Origin: Zafaria ginkgonis
GTDB lineage: Bacteria > Actinomycetota > Actinomycetes > Actinomycetales > Micrococcaceae
Direction: 5' to 3'
Assembly (NCBI RefSeq): GCF_039540195.1
Contig: NZ_BAABEO010000015.1
Location: 62,001-126,000, forward strand
Length of the DNA stretch: 64,000 bases
Position 1 is the first letter of the stretch. Each line of letters opens with the position of its first letter. The notes beneath the pieces were generated by a model. It worked only from the letters and a program-made list of their open reading frames with translations. It had not been told where the DNA came from and did no database searches. The translations under genes and the position numbers were made by a program. Below, piece after piece: positions 1 through 7,273 of this stretch.

Positions 1-164
1 TGGCGCTGAGCCACCGCATCGTGACCCGCCAGCGCGGCACCATCACCGCCGCCGAGAACAGCCCGCGCGGTTCCGTGTTCACCTTCCGGCTGCCCAGGGC
101 CGGTGCCGAGCAGGTTCCGCGGCAGGACCTGGCCCGGACCGCGACCCCGAAATCCATCGGCTGA
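1..164 (+). CDS. C-terminal end of a sensor histidine kinase (partial)
   Basis: The window opens inside this gene; the frame is read from base 3 and stops with TGA at 162-164, leaving 53 residues. The remnant contains SPRGSVFTFRLP, the pattern of the G2 box and last beta strand of a HATPase_c domain, where the Gly-x-Gly turn is followed by an F-x-F/L-x-LP strand. The tail after it is short and basic. The protein is probably the ATP-binding end of a two-component kinase. Its sensor domain and response regulator lie outside the window, so the stimulus cannot be inferred. Confidence 0.7.
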   Translation, partial: ALSHRIVTRQRGTITAAENSPRGSVFTFRLPRAGAEQVPRQDLARTATPKSIG

Positions 165-230
165 GGCGGACGGGCCCGGAACCGGCGGTTCCCGGCGAGC
201 GCGGCCCGGCCTTCCCCCCGGAGTCGGGGG

Positions 231-277
231 TTTACGCCTCGTCCCTGTGGTAGGTAGACTGGTCTACCTACCACAGG
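231..277 (+). promoter_or_regulatory. Promoter and 34-bp perfect palindromic TetR operator
   Basis: Positions 244-277 form a perfect inverted repeat: arms CCTGTGGTAGGTAGAC and GTCTACCTACCACAGG around TG. A candidate -35 TTTACG (231-236) and -10 TAGACT (255-260), 18 bp apart, place the -10 in the middle of the palindrome. The right arm runs into the AGGAGG ribosome-binding site of the TetR gene at 285. The inner TAGAC-N2-GTCTA resembles a common TetR half-site pair. Self-repression by blocking both RNA polymerase and the ribosome-binding region is inferred. Confidence 0.8.
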
Positions 278-284
278 AGGACGC

Positions 285-866
285 ATGGCATCCACGGAGA
301 GCCGCCCGGCATCGGCGCGCGAGCGCTTGCTCGACGCGGCAGCGAGGCTGTTCTACGCCCACGGAATGGTGGCAACCGGCATCGACACGATCACCGCCGA
401 AGCGGGCGTGGCGAAGAAAAGCCTGTACAACAACTTCTCCTCCAAGGAGGAGCTGATGCTCGCCTACATCGAGGCCCGGCACGCGGAATGGCTTGACCTC
501 TACCGCACCCGCGCCGAGGCCGCAGCGACCCCGCGGGACGGCGTGCTGGCGGTGTTCGACGCGTACATCGACCACGCGGAGGCCGGCTATGTGCACGGAT
601 TCCGCGGCTGCGGCCTGCTCAACGCCGCCGCCGAACTCCCGGCGGGCTCCGCGGGACGCGAGGCGGTCCGCCGCCACAAGGAACAGGTGGAGTCGATCCT
701 GGCGGCGCAGCTGGCCGGAATCACCTCACCGGACCGGGCCGCCGGTGCCGCGGAGCACTGCGCCTTCCTGCTCGAGGGGGCGATGGCGCGCGCGGGGCTG
801 GAGGGCGGCCCGGACCGGCTCGCACACGCACGCCAGCTCGCTTCGGCACTGGTGGACGCGCTGTGA
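285..866 (+). CDS. TetR/AcrR family transcriptional regulator
   Basis: 193-residue DNA-binding repressor. The first 60 residues hold the TetR helix-turn-helix: RERLLDAAARLFYAHG, then ITAEAGVAKKSLYNNFSSKEE, where AKKSLYNNFSSKEEL is the recognition helix and following turn. The rest is a helical ligand-binding domain; no ligand can be named. AGGAGG at 275-280 lies 4 bases before the ATG and overlaps the palindromic operator at 244-277, so the gene should repress itself. The stop overlaps the GTG start of the EamA transporter at 863, so the two are very likely co-transcribed and translationally coupled. This makes the transporter the likely target. Confidence 0.9.
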   Translation: MASTESRPASARERLLDAAARLFYAHGMVATGIDTITAEAGVAKKSLYNNFSSKEELMLAYIEARHAEWLDLYRTRAEAAATPRDGVLAVFDAYIDHAEAGYVHGFRGCGLLNAAAELPAGSAGREAVRRHKEQVESILAAQLAGITSPDRAAGAAEHCAFLLEGAMARAGLEGGPDRLAHARQLASALVDAL

Positions 867-1804
867 CCCGCGGCAGGCTGGCCGGCATCGGCGCCATCAC
901 CGTCACGTCGGTGTTGTGGGGCACCACCGGCACCGCAGCGACCTTCGCACCCGACGCCGGCCCCTTGGCCATCGGCTCCGCGGCGCTCGGCATCGGGGGC
1001 ATCCTCCAGGCGCTGATCGCCGTGCCCGCGCTGCGTTCGGCCTGGCCCGCCCTGCGGGCCAACCTGCGCCTGATCCTGCTCGGTGCGGCCGCCGTGGCGG
1101 TCTACCCGCTGGCGTTCTACAGCTCCATGCATTTGGCCGGAGTCGCCGTCGGCTCTGTGGTCTCCCTGGCCTCCGCCCCCTTGGCGTCGGGCCTGCTGGA
1201 ACGCCTGGTTGAGCGGCGCCCGCTGAGCCGCTGGTGGATGCTCGCCGCAACGCTGGGGATCATCGGCAGCGCGCTCCTGTGCCTGTCCAAGATGACCGGC
1301 CCCGCGGAGGCGACGGCCTCGACGCTGGCGGGCATGGCGCTCGGCCTCGTCGCGGGCGGGACCTACGCGACCTACTCCTGGGTCGCGCACCGGCTCATGG
1401 GCCAGGGGCTCGGCCGGGCGGCATCGATGGGATCCGTCTTCGGCGCCGGCGGCGTGCTGCTCCTCCCGGTGCTCCTGGCCACCGGAGGGCCGCTGCTTGC
1501 CTCTTCCGGGACCTTCACCGTGGCGGCCTACATGGCCCTGGTGCCGATGTTCCTCGGCTACCTGCTGTTCGGGTTCGGCCTTGCCCGGGTCTCGGCCAGC
1601 ACCGCCACGACCGTCACCCTGGCCGAGCCGGCGATCGCCGCGGTCCTCGCCGTCCTCATCGTCGGGGAACGCCTCACCTCCCTCGGCTGGATGGGCCTGG
1701 GGGCCATCGCGCTGGTCCTGGCCGTCCTCGCCGTCGCACCCACGAACGGCACCGCACCCACCCCCAGGCAGCCAGCACCCCAGCGCATCCCGGCCGCCAG
1801 CTGA
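863..1804 (+). CDS. EamA/DMT family drug-metabolite exporter
   Basis: 313-residue integral membrane protein. It has about ten hydrophobic helices in two homologous halves, the usual EamA layout; the second repeat begins near residue 150 (TLAGMALGLVAGGTYATYSW) and ends with the typical LAEPAIAAVLAVLIVGERL box. The GTG start overlaps the TetR stop by 4 bases. Members export amino acids, metabolites or drugs; the substrate here is unknown. Control is probably through the TetR operator 600 bp upstream. A 177-bp gap without a recognisable gene follows. Confidence 0.88.
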   Translation: MTRGRLAGIGAITVTSVLWGTTGTAATFAPDAGPLAIGSAALGIGGILQALIAVPALRSAWPALRANLRLILLGAAAVAVYPLAFYSSMHLAGVAVGSVVSLASAPLASGLLERLVERRPLSRWWMLAATLGIIGSALLCLSKMTGPAEATASTLAGMALGLVAGGTYATYSWVAHRLMGQGLGRAASMGSVFGAGGVLLLPVLLATGGPLLASSGTFTVAAYMALVPMFLGYLLFGFGLARVSASTATTVTLAEPAIAAVLAVLIVGERLTSLGWMGLGAIALVLAVLAVAPTNGTAPTPRQPAPQRIPAAS

Positions 1805-1981
1805 CGAAAACGGCGGCCCTTTCAACAAATCAAGGTTCCATCCGATGCCGTCGAGCACCCCGTGCGGGCCGGTCCGCTTCATTGCCGAAGGCGCGGGCAG
1901 GCACTAGCCTGCGGGCATGGCAGTGATCGGGTTCGAGCACGTGGGCGCCGTGGCACGGAACCACGGAAAAGGAGAGCAGCG

Positions 1982-2443
1982 ATGACCGACGCGCCCAAGG
2001 GCTTCACGCTTGTCCGCACGTTCGAGTCGGCTCCCGAGGACATCTGGGAGGCGTGGACGGACCCCGATGCGGCATCGGAGTGGTGGCATACGCTCCGGGC
2101 GAGCACGCCCCGCGAAGAAGTGGGGATCGATGCGCGGGTGGGTGGCCGCTACACCTACACCATGGTCAACGACGCAAGCGGCGACCGGGTGGTCACCGGC
2201 GGCGTGTACCGCGAAGTGGTGCCGCTCAAGCGCCTCGTGTTTACCTGGGGCGAGCCGGACGGCGACCCCGAGGACACGCCGGTCATCACGGTCACCCTGG
2301 AGCCGGAGGGCGAGCTCACGCGGATGACGCTCGACCTGCGCGGCGTCGAAGGGACCAAGGGCGACGGGAGCTTCTACGACGGATGGCACGAGGTGCTCGA
2401 TTCCCTTGGGGAGTACCTGGGAGAGCCCTTGGGAGGCGAGTGA
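1982..2443 (+). CDS. SRPBCC/AHSA1-domain protein
   Basis: 153 residues of the activator-of-Hsp90-ATPase-1-like branch of the START/SRPBCC superfamily. Visible hallmarks are an early FESAPEDIWEAWTDPD motif, a WW pair in the following helix, a G-G-Y strand and the C-terminal helix GWHEVLDSLGEYL. The fold makes a hydrophobic pocket, and bacterial members bind small hydrophobic ligands or have no known role. The ATG at 1982 was chosen because AAAGGAG lies a few bases upstream; an upstream extension of the frame has no such site and no domain similarity. The gene stands alone, with the ArsR gene convergent behind it. Confidence 0.82.
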   Translation: MTDAPKGFTLVRTFESAPEDIWEAWTDPDAASEWWHTLRASTPREEVGIDARVGGRYTYTMVNDASGDRVVTGGVYREVVPLKRLVFTWGEPDGDPEDTPVITVTLEPEGELTRMTLDLRGVEGTKGDGSFYDGWHEVLDSLGEYLGEPLGGE

Positions 2444-2513
2444 GGAGACAGCTTGGCCCGTGAGGCGAAGGGTGCGGACCCCTGCGGGGCCCGGATCGGC
2501 CCCGGTTCCCGGG

Positions 2514-2825
2514 TTACCGCGCGGCGAGGATCGCGTCGAGCAGGCCGGGGAAGCGTTGGTTCAGCGCGTCGCTGCGCAGGCCGTTGAGGATCGCGGTGCC
2601 CCGGTAGTGCTGGGAGATGACGCCGGCCTCGCGCAGCACCCGGAAGTGGTGGGTCGAGGTCGACTTGCTCACAGGCAGCTCGAACGCGATGCATGCCTGG
2701 TCGTCATGGCCGTCGGCCAGCTGCCGCACGATGGTCAGGCGTACGGGGTCGGCCAAGGCGGAGAGGACGGCGTCGAGCGTCATCTCCTCCGGCTCCGGAT
2801 GTTCAAGGCTTCGCATGGCTCCCAT
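2514..2825 (-). CDS. ArsR-type winged-helix repressor
   Basis: 103-residue one-domain regulator. The winged helix is seen as DAVLSALADPVRLTIVRQL followed by the recognition segment PVSKSTSTHHFRVLREAGV. One cysteine (ACIAFELP) lies just before the recognition helix; the classical CxC metal site of arsenic sensors is absent. The gene is divergent from the Old Yellow Enzyme gene at 2902, and the 76 bp between them carry a 15-bp palindrome and three GTACTA boxes. It is therefore probably the local repressor of both genes. An alternative ATG three codons downstream is possible. Confidence 0.85.
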   Translation of the reverse strand: MGAMRSLEHPEPEEMTLDAVLSALADPVRLTIVRQLADGHDDQACIAFELPVSKSTSTHHFRVLREAGVISQHYRGTAILNGLRSDALNQRFPGLLDAILAAR

Positions 2826-2844
2826 TATCCCAACCCGCTTGCTT

Positions 2845-2881
2845 GTACTAAATCCATCGTACTACGATGCTCCTCGTACTA
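2845..2881. promoter_or_regulatory. Palindrome and GTACTA boxes between ArsR and OYE genes
   Basis: GTACTA occurs at 2845-2850, 2859-2864 and 2876-2881. The central copy is inside the perfect palindrome CATCGTA-C-TACGATG (2855-2869). This is the only AT-rich patch between two divergent genes, so it is a good candidate operator for the ArsR protein and probably overlaps the promoter of the oxidoreductase. No experiment supports it. Confidence 0.6.
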
Positions 2882-2901
2882 CCTGCCTGAGGAGACCCAC
2901 G

Positions 2902-3993
2902 TTGACGAAACTCTTTGACCCCCTGATGATCCGCGGCACCGAGATCCCGAACCGGGTGTGGATGTCACCCATGTGCACCTACAGCGCACTGCCGAGCGGA
3001 CCCGAGGCGGGCGCACCGAACGACTTCCACCTCGCCCACTACGCTCCCCGCGCCGCCGGCGGGGCGGGCCTGGTGCTCGTGGAGGCCACCGGCGTCGTGC
3101 CCGAAGGCCGGATCTCTCCGTTCGACCTGGGTCTGTGGAGCGACGCGCAGGTCCCGGCCCACCGGCGGCTGGCGGGCGCCATCGCCGCCGCCGGCGCGGT
3201 CCCGGGAATCCAGCTCGCCCACGCCGGGCGCAAGGCTTCCACGGAGCGACCCTGGCTGGGCGGGGAGCCGGTTCCCGCGTCCGACGGCGGCTGGCCAACC
3301 GTCGGCCCAAGCGCGCTGGCCTTCCCGGGTTACCCGGCGCCGGCCGCCATGGAGGTCCGGGACATCGAGGAGGCCGTACGCGCCTGGGCCGAAGCCGCCA
3401 CGCGCGCGCTCGCGGCCGGCTACGAGGTCGTGGAGATCCACGCCGCGCACGGCTACCTGCTGCACTCCTTCCTCTCCCCGCTCTCCAACACCCGCACCGA
3501 CAACTACGGCGGAAGCCTGGAGAACCGGGCCCGGATCGTGCTCGAGGTCATCGACGCGGTGCGCGCGGTGTGGCCGGAGGACAAGCCGGTGCTCCTGCGG
3601 ATCTCCACCACCGACTGGATCGGCGAGGACCCCGCGGACGGTCGCGCCGCGTGGGGCCTTGAGGAGTCGATCGTGCTCGCCGGCTGGGCCCGCGAGCACG
3701 GGGTCGACGTGGTGGACTGCTCCTCCGGCGGGCTGGTGCCAGCCCCGATCCCGAACGCCCGCGACTACCAGAGCGCCTACGCCGCGCAGGTGCGCGCCGA
3801 ATCCGGCGTCCCCACGGCCGCGGTCGGCCGGATCGACGATCCGGAATGGGCGAACGAACTGGTGGAGACGGGACAGGCCGACGCCGTCCTCATCGGCCGC
3901 GGTCTGCTGCGCGACGCCTCCTGGGCCAACAACGCCGCCGCCCTGCTGGGCGCGCGCGGCCGTTTCATAGAGCAGTACGATTACGCCCTCTAG
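2902..3993 (+). CDS. NADH:flavin oxidoreductase of the Old Yellow Enzyme family (YqjM/NamA type)
   Basis: 363-residue FMN-dependent ene-reductase, a TIM barrel that reduces activated C=C bonds with NAD(P)H. Family residues are visible: the YqjM-type cysteine in MSPMCTYSA, the substrate-binding His pair in HAAHGYLLHSFLSP, the NYGGSLENRAR motif, and the phosphate-binding end VGRIDDPE...ADAVLIGRG. The start is TTG at 2902 with GAGGAG eight bases upstream; the reading frame runs further upstream but has no family similarity there. The divergent ArsR gene is its likely repressor. Such pairs commonly deal with reactive electrophiles such as quinones or enals; that role is inferred. Confidence 0.92.
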   Translation: MTKLFDPLMIRGTEIPNRVWMSPMCTYSALPSGPEAGAPNDFHLAHYAPRAAGGAGLVLVEATGVVPEGRISPFDLGLWSDAQVPAHRRLAGAIAAAGAVPGIQLAHAGRKASTERPWLGGEPVPASDGGWPTVGPSALAFPGYPAPAAMEVRDIEEAVRAWAEAATRALAAGYEVVEIHAAHGYLLHSFLSPLSNTRTDNYGGSLENRARIVLEVIDAVRAVWPEDKPVLLRISTTDWIGEDPADGRAAWGLEESIVLAGWAREHGVDVVDCSSGGLVPAPIPNARDYQSAYAAQVRAESGVPTAAVGRIDDPEWANELVETGQADAVLIGRGLLRDASWANNAAALLGARGRFIEQYDYAL

Positions 3994-4027
3994 CCTCCGG
4001 GTGGAGGAACCAACCGAAGGAGCAGCC

Positions 4028-4681
4028 ATGAAGGTCTTCCAGATCGGCGCGGCCGGAGGCGTGGGGTCGCGCCTGGCCCGCCTGCTGGCTGAGCACGGCG
4101 ACACGTCCACCGGCATGCACCGGCGCCCCGACCAGGCCGAACGGATCCGCGAGGCCGGCGCTGATCCGGTGCAGGGCGACTTGATCCTCGACACCGTTGA
4201 CGACCTGGCGGAAAAGCTCCGCGGGCACGACGCGGTGGTCTTCTCCGCCGGCGCGCACGGCACGGGCAGGGACCAGACGACGCTCATCGACGGGAAGGGC
4301 CTGGAGAAGGCCGCCGCGGCGGCTGCGGCCGCCGGCGTCACCCGGTTCGTGCTGGTCTCGGTCTTCCCCGATGCCGGGCGCGGCGGCAGCCTCGGCGAGG
4401 GATTCGAGCACTACATGCGGGTGAAGAAGTCCGCCGATGTGCACCTGGCCGGCACCGGCCTGGACTGGGTCATCGTCCGGCCCGGGACGCTCAGCGACGA
4501 GCCCGGCGACGGCCGCGTCGCCGCCGGGCTGGCGGTCGAGTACGGCACGGTGCGGCGGGACAATGTCGCCGCGTTCATCCACGCCGCGCTGCACACTCCC
4601 GCCCTGAACCGGACCATCGTCGAGCTCACCGACGGGCCGACGCCGGCGGCCGAGGCGGCCGCGGCCCTGGCCGCGGGGTAG
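4028..4681 (+). CDS. NAD(P)-binding atypical SDR (NmrA/YhfK-like)
   Basis: 217 residues with a Rossmann nucleotide-binding start (VFQIGAAGGVGSRLARLLAEHG) and the atypical-SDR body: DAVVFSAGAHG, then a serine-containing LVSVFPDAG strand, then DWVIVRPGTLSDEPG. Relatives are NAD(P)H-binding proteins of the extended SDR a5 group, some acting as redox sensors or flavin reductases; substrate unknown. ATG 4028 is preceded by AAGGAG, which decides the start. The gene follows the Old Yellow Enzyme by 34 bp on the same strand and may be co-transcribed, which would put it in the same electrophile or redox response. Confidence 0.85.
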   Translation: MKVFQIGAAGGVGSRLARLLAEHGDTSTGMHRRPDQAERIREAGADPVQGDLILDTVDDLAEKLRGHDAVVFSAGAHGTGRDQTTLIDGKGLEKAAAAAAAAGVTRFVLVSVFPDAGRGGSLGEGFEHYMRVKKSADVHLAGTGLDWVIVRPGTLSDEPGDGRVAAGLAVEYGTVRRDNVAAFIHAALHTPALNRTIVELTDGPTPAAEAAAALAAG

Positions 4682-4742
4682 TCCGCAGCAGGCGTCCCGC
4701 CGCCCGCCGTCGTGCCCAGCGCGGGGGCTCGTCGGGCCGAAA

Positions 4743-4799
4743 CGGTCTTGCGCAAATGGCTGGAAACGCTCGTCCATTCCAGCCATTTGCGCAAGACCG
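4743..4799. repeat. Perfect 23-bp inverted repeat with 11-nt loop (bidirectional hairpin)
   Basis: The arms 4743-4765 and 4777-4799 are exact reverse complements, with no mismatch. The element sits between two convergent genes (stops at 4681 and 4879), as expected for a two-way transcription terminator. No T-run follows on either strand, so it is not a textbook intrinsic terminator. It could also be a dispersed palindromic element. Confidence 0.75.
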
Positions 4800-4878
4800 C
4801 TGGCGGGGCCGCGCCGCCTGGAACCACACGATCCACGGAGGCTTCCAAGGCTGGGACTGAGCCCGCCGGCTGCCGCCG

Positions 4879-5769
4879 TCAGAGGTCGAACAGGCGCCGG
4901 AGAACGGCGGCCACGCCGTCGTCGGTGTTTGCCGGGGCCAGCCACCGTGCGCGGGCGGCGACGTCGGGATGGGCGTTGGCCATGGCGAACGACCAGTCGG
5001 CGGCCTCCAGCATCTGGAGGTCGTTGAGGTAGTCACCGAACACCACCGTCTGGGCGGGTGTAACGCCGACGGCCTGCTGCAGCTGCCGCACCGCCCCTCC
5101 CTTGTCCACGCCTTGGGCCATGACATCCACCCAGTGCTGCCCCGACACGACCACCTGGTGCGTATCGGCCAGCGGCGCGAGCGGCCCTGCGGCGAGGTCC
5201 TGGGCGCCGTCGAAATCGAAGACGGCGAGCTTGAGGACGCGGTCCGTGACCAGGGACAGGTCCTTCACGACGTCCAGCCGAACGTAGTACTTGCGTGCCT
5301 CCGCGAGGAAAGCCTGATCGTCCCGCTCCACGTAGGCGCTGTCCAGCCCGCAGACCACGAGCCCCAGGTTCCTGCCGCTGCCGCCTTCGCGGGCACCGGC
5401 GGCCTGGCGGACGATCTCAATGATCCGGCGCGAGGCATCGAGGTCGAGGCCGTGGGTGGCGACGGGCCGGCCTTGGTGGACCACGAGGTTGCCGTTCTCG
5501 GCGACGTAGGACAGCCCGTCGTCGAGGCCGTGGAAGATCTGGTGCAGGGTCGCATACTGGCGGCCGCTGGCGGGCACGAACGTGATCCCGTGGCCGCGCA
5601 TCCAGTCCAGCACCGGCCAGAACGAGGAGGGAACCGCGCCATGCTCGTTGAGCAGCGTGCCGTCCAGGTCGGCGACCACCAGGCGGATGTCGTGCGGTCC
5701 TGCCGGCAGGTCCCGCCACGGGGTCGCCGGCGTCGGTTGTCCTGGAGGGGCGTGGGAAGGGCGGCTCAT
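4879..5769 (-). CDS. Cof-type HAD-IIB hydrolase
   Basis: 296-residue haloacid-dehalogenase phosphatase of the Cof/YbiV class. Motif I is VVADLDGTLLNEHG, with the nucleophile and acid Asp. Motif IV appears as FGDYLNDLQMLEAADWSFAM, followed by NAHPDV, the usual end of Cof proteins; the type IIB cap lies between. Such enzymes dephosphorylate sugar phosphates and flavin or pyridoxal phosphates; the substrate is not predictable. ATG 5769 was chosen because conserved sequence begins soon after it; the region further upstream is basic and unlike the family. The gene is monocistronic, convergent with the SDR gene. Confidence 0.87.
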   Translation of the reverse strand: MSRPSHAPPGQPTPATPWRDLPAGPHDIRLVVADLDGTLLNEHGAVPSSFWPVLDWMRGHGITFVPASGRQYATLHQIFHGLDDGLSYVAENGNLVVHQGRPVATHGLDLDASRRIIEIVRQAAGAREGGSGRNLGLVVCGLDSAYVERDDQAFLAEARKYYVRLDVVKDLSLVTDRVLKLAVFDFDGAQDLAAGPLAPLADTHQVVVSGQHWVDVMAQGVDKGGAVRQLQQAVGVTPAQTVVFGDYLNDLQMLEAADWSFAMANAHPDVAARARWLAPANTDDGVAAVLRRLFDL

Positions 5770-5850
5770 TGCAGCGATGCTACGCGAGGGCCGGCCCGGC
5801 CGCTTCAATTTGCGGCGCATTCACCGCAATCCGAGGGGGCGTCGCATCCC

Positions 5851-7062
5851 CTACTTGCGCCGCGCCGCCTGGAACCGCACGATCCGCTCGACCGCCTCTT
5901 CCACGGCCGCGCGCCCGGCGGCCAGGGACAGCCGCACCGCGCGCCGGCCTCCGGCCGCGTCGAAGTCCGCGCCCGGCACCAGCGCCACGCCCGCGGACTC
6001 CAGCAGCGCGGCGCAGTATTCGGACGAGTCCGCGAACCCCTCCAGCGCCGGGCCAAGGTCCGCGTAGAGGTAGAACGCGCCGTCGGCGGGTGCCGCATGG
6101 CCCCAGCCCAGCCGCGGCAGCGCGTCCAGCAGCGCGGCGCGGGCGTCGGCGAAGGCGGCCACGGCCTGCTCCGCCTCCGCGTAGGACTGCTCGGTGAACG
6201 CCTCCACCGCGGCGAACTGCGCCGGGGCCGAGGGGCACAGCGCGACGTTCCCGGCCAGGGCGTCCACCGCGGCCAGCAGGTCGTCCGGAACCAGCGCCCA
6301 GCCCAGCCGCCACCCGGTCATCCCCCAGTACTTCGAGAAGGAGGAGACCACCACCGTGTTGCGGTCCAGCTCCCACGAGCACACGCCGTCCGGGTCCGCC
6401 GCGCCCGGCTCCGGGTAGGTGATGCCGTGGTAGATCTCGTCGCTGACCAGGCGTGCGCCATGCTCGGCGCACCAGTCGGTGAGGGCTGCCAGCTCCGCGC
6501 GGGTCACCATGGTGCCGGTCGGGTTCGCCGGGGAGGCCAGGATCAGCCCGGACAGCGGCCCGTGCTCCCGCTCGGCGGCGTCGAGCAGCTCCGGGGTGGG
6601 CTGGTACCGGGTGGCGGGGCCGCAGTCGATCTCCACGACCTCGATGCCCAGCGCGCGCAGGATGTTCCGGTAGGCCGGGTACCCGGGCCTGGCCAGCGCC
6701 ACCCGGTCGCCGGGGTTGAAGGCGGCCAGGAAGATCAGCACGAACGCGCCGGAGGCGCCGCCGGTCACCGCGACGTTCGCGGCCGGCACGTCGAGCCCGT
6801 ACCAGCGCCGGTAGTGCCCGGCGATGGCGGTGCGCAGTTCGGTGGCCCCGAGCGCCGGGGTGTAGGTCAGCGGCGTGCGGGCGGCGTGGATCCGGGCCGC
6901 GGCCTCCGACACGCCCGAGGGCGCCCCGCCGCTGGGCTCCCCCGCGCACAGCGAAACCACGTCGCGGCCCGCCGCGCGCAGCTCCGCCACGCGGCCCAGG
7001 ATGTCCATGACCTGGAACGGGGGCACCTTGGCCCGGTCGGCGACGGTGAGCGGCTTGGCCAT
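5851..7062 (-). CDS. PLP-dependent class I/II aminotransferase
   Basis: 403 residues of fold-type I. Visible elements: YTPALGATELRTAIAGHY near the start, the cofactor-contacting ASPANPTGTMV, VSDEIYHGITY with the Asp that holds the pyridine nitrogen, and SSFSKYWGMTGWRLGW with the Schiff-base lysine, then a C-terminal domain ending in RLSLA. The family covers aspartate, aromatic and alanine aminotransferases; the exact substrate is open. ATG 7062 has AGGAGC seven bases upstream; the frame continues 50 codons further but with low-complexity sequence. The stop lies 82 bp before the HAD gene start on the same strand. Confidence 0.9.
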   Translation of the reverse strand: MAKPLTVADRAKVPPFQVMDILGRVAELRAAGRDVVSLCAGEPSGGAPSGVSEAAARIHAARTPLTYTPALGATELRTAIAGHYRRWYGLDVPAANVAVTGGASGAFVLIFLAAFNPGDRVALARPGYPAYRNILRALGIEVVEIDCGPATRYQPTPELLDAAEREHGPLSGLILASPANPTGTMVTRAELAALTDWCAEHGARLVSDEIYHGITYPEPGAADPDGVCSWELDRNTVVVSSFSKYWGMTGWRLGWALVPDDLLAAVDALAGNVALCPSAPAQFAAVEAFTEQSYAEAEQAVAAFADARAALLDALPRLGWGHAAPADGAFYLYADLGPALEGFADSSEYCAALLESAGVALVPGADFDAAGGRRAVRLSLAAGRAAVEEAVERIVRFQAARRK

Positions 7063-7273
7063 GGAAGCTCCTGGTGCGGCTAGGTCTGATGCCGCTGAGT
7101 CTGGTGCGGCGGGACGGGTGCGGGACCGTTCCGCCACCAGTACGACGGCGGCCGGCCCGGTTCCAGCGTGCCATACCCGATGCACGCCATACCCGCCGCG
7201 CGCCAGACTCACCGCGCGCCAGGACGCTGACCGCCGCGGACAGGTTTCGGGACCTGACCGCTGCTGCGGCGGG

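Noticed and set aside
4969..7083. A 704-codon open frame on the plus strand opposite the HAD and aminotransferase genes
   Set aside because: Low-complexity Arg/Gly/Pro/His translation with no motif; it is the antisense of two clearly recognisable minus-strand genes, as expected in DNA this rich in GC.
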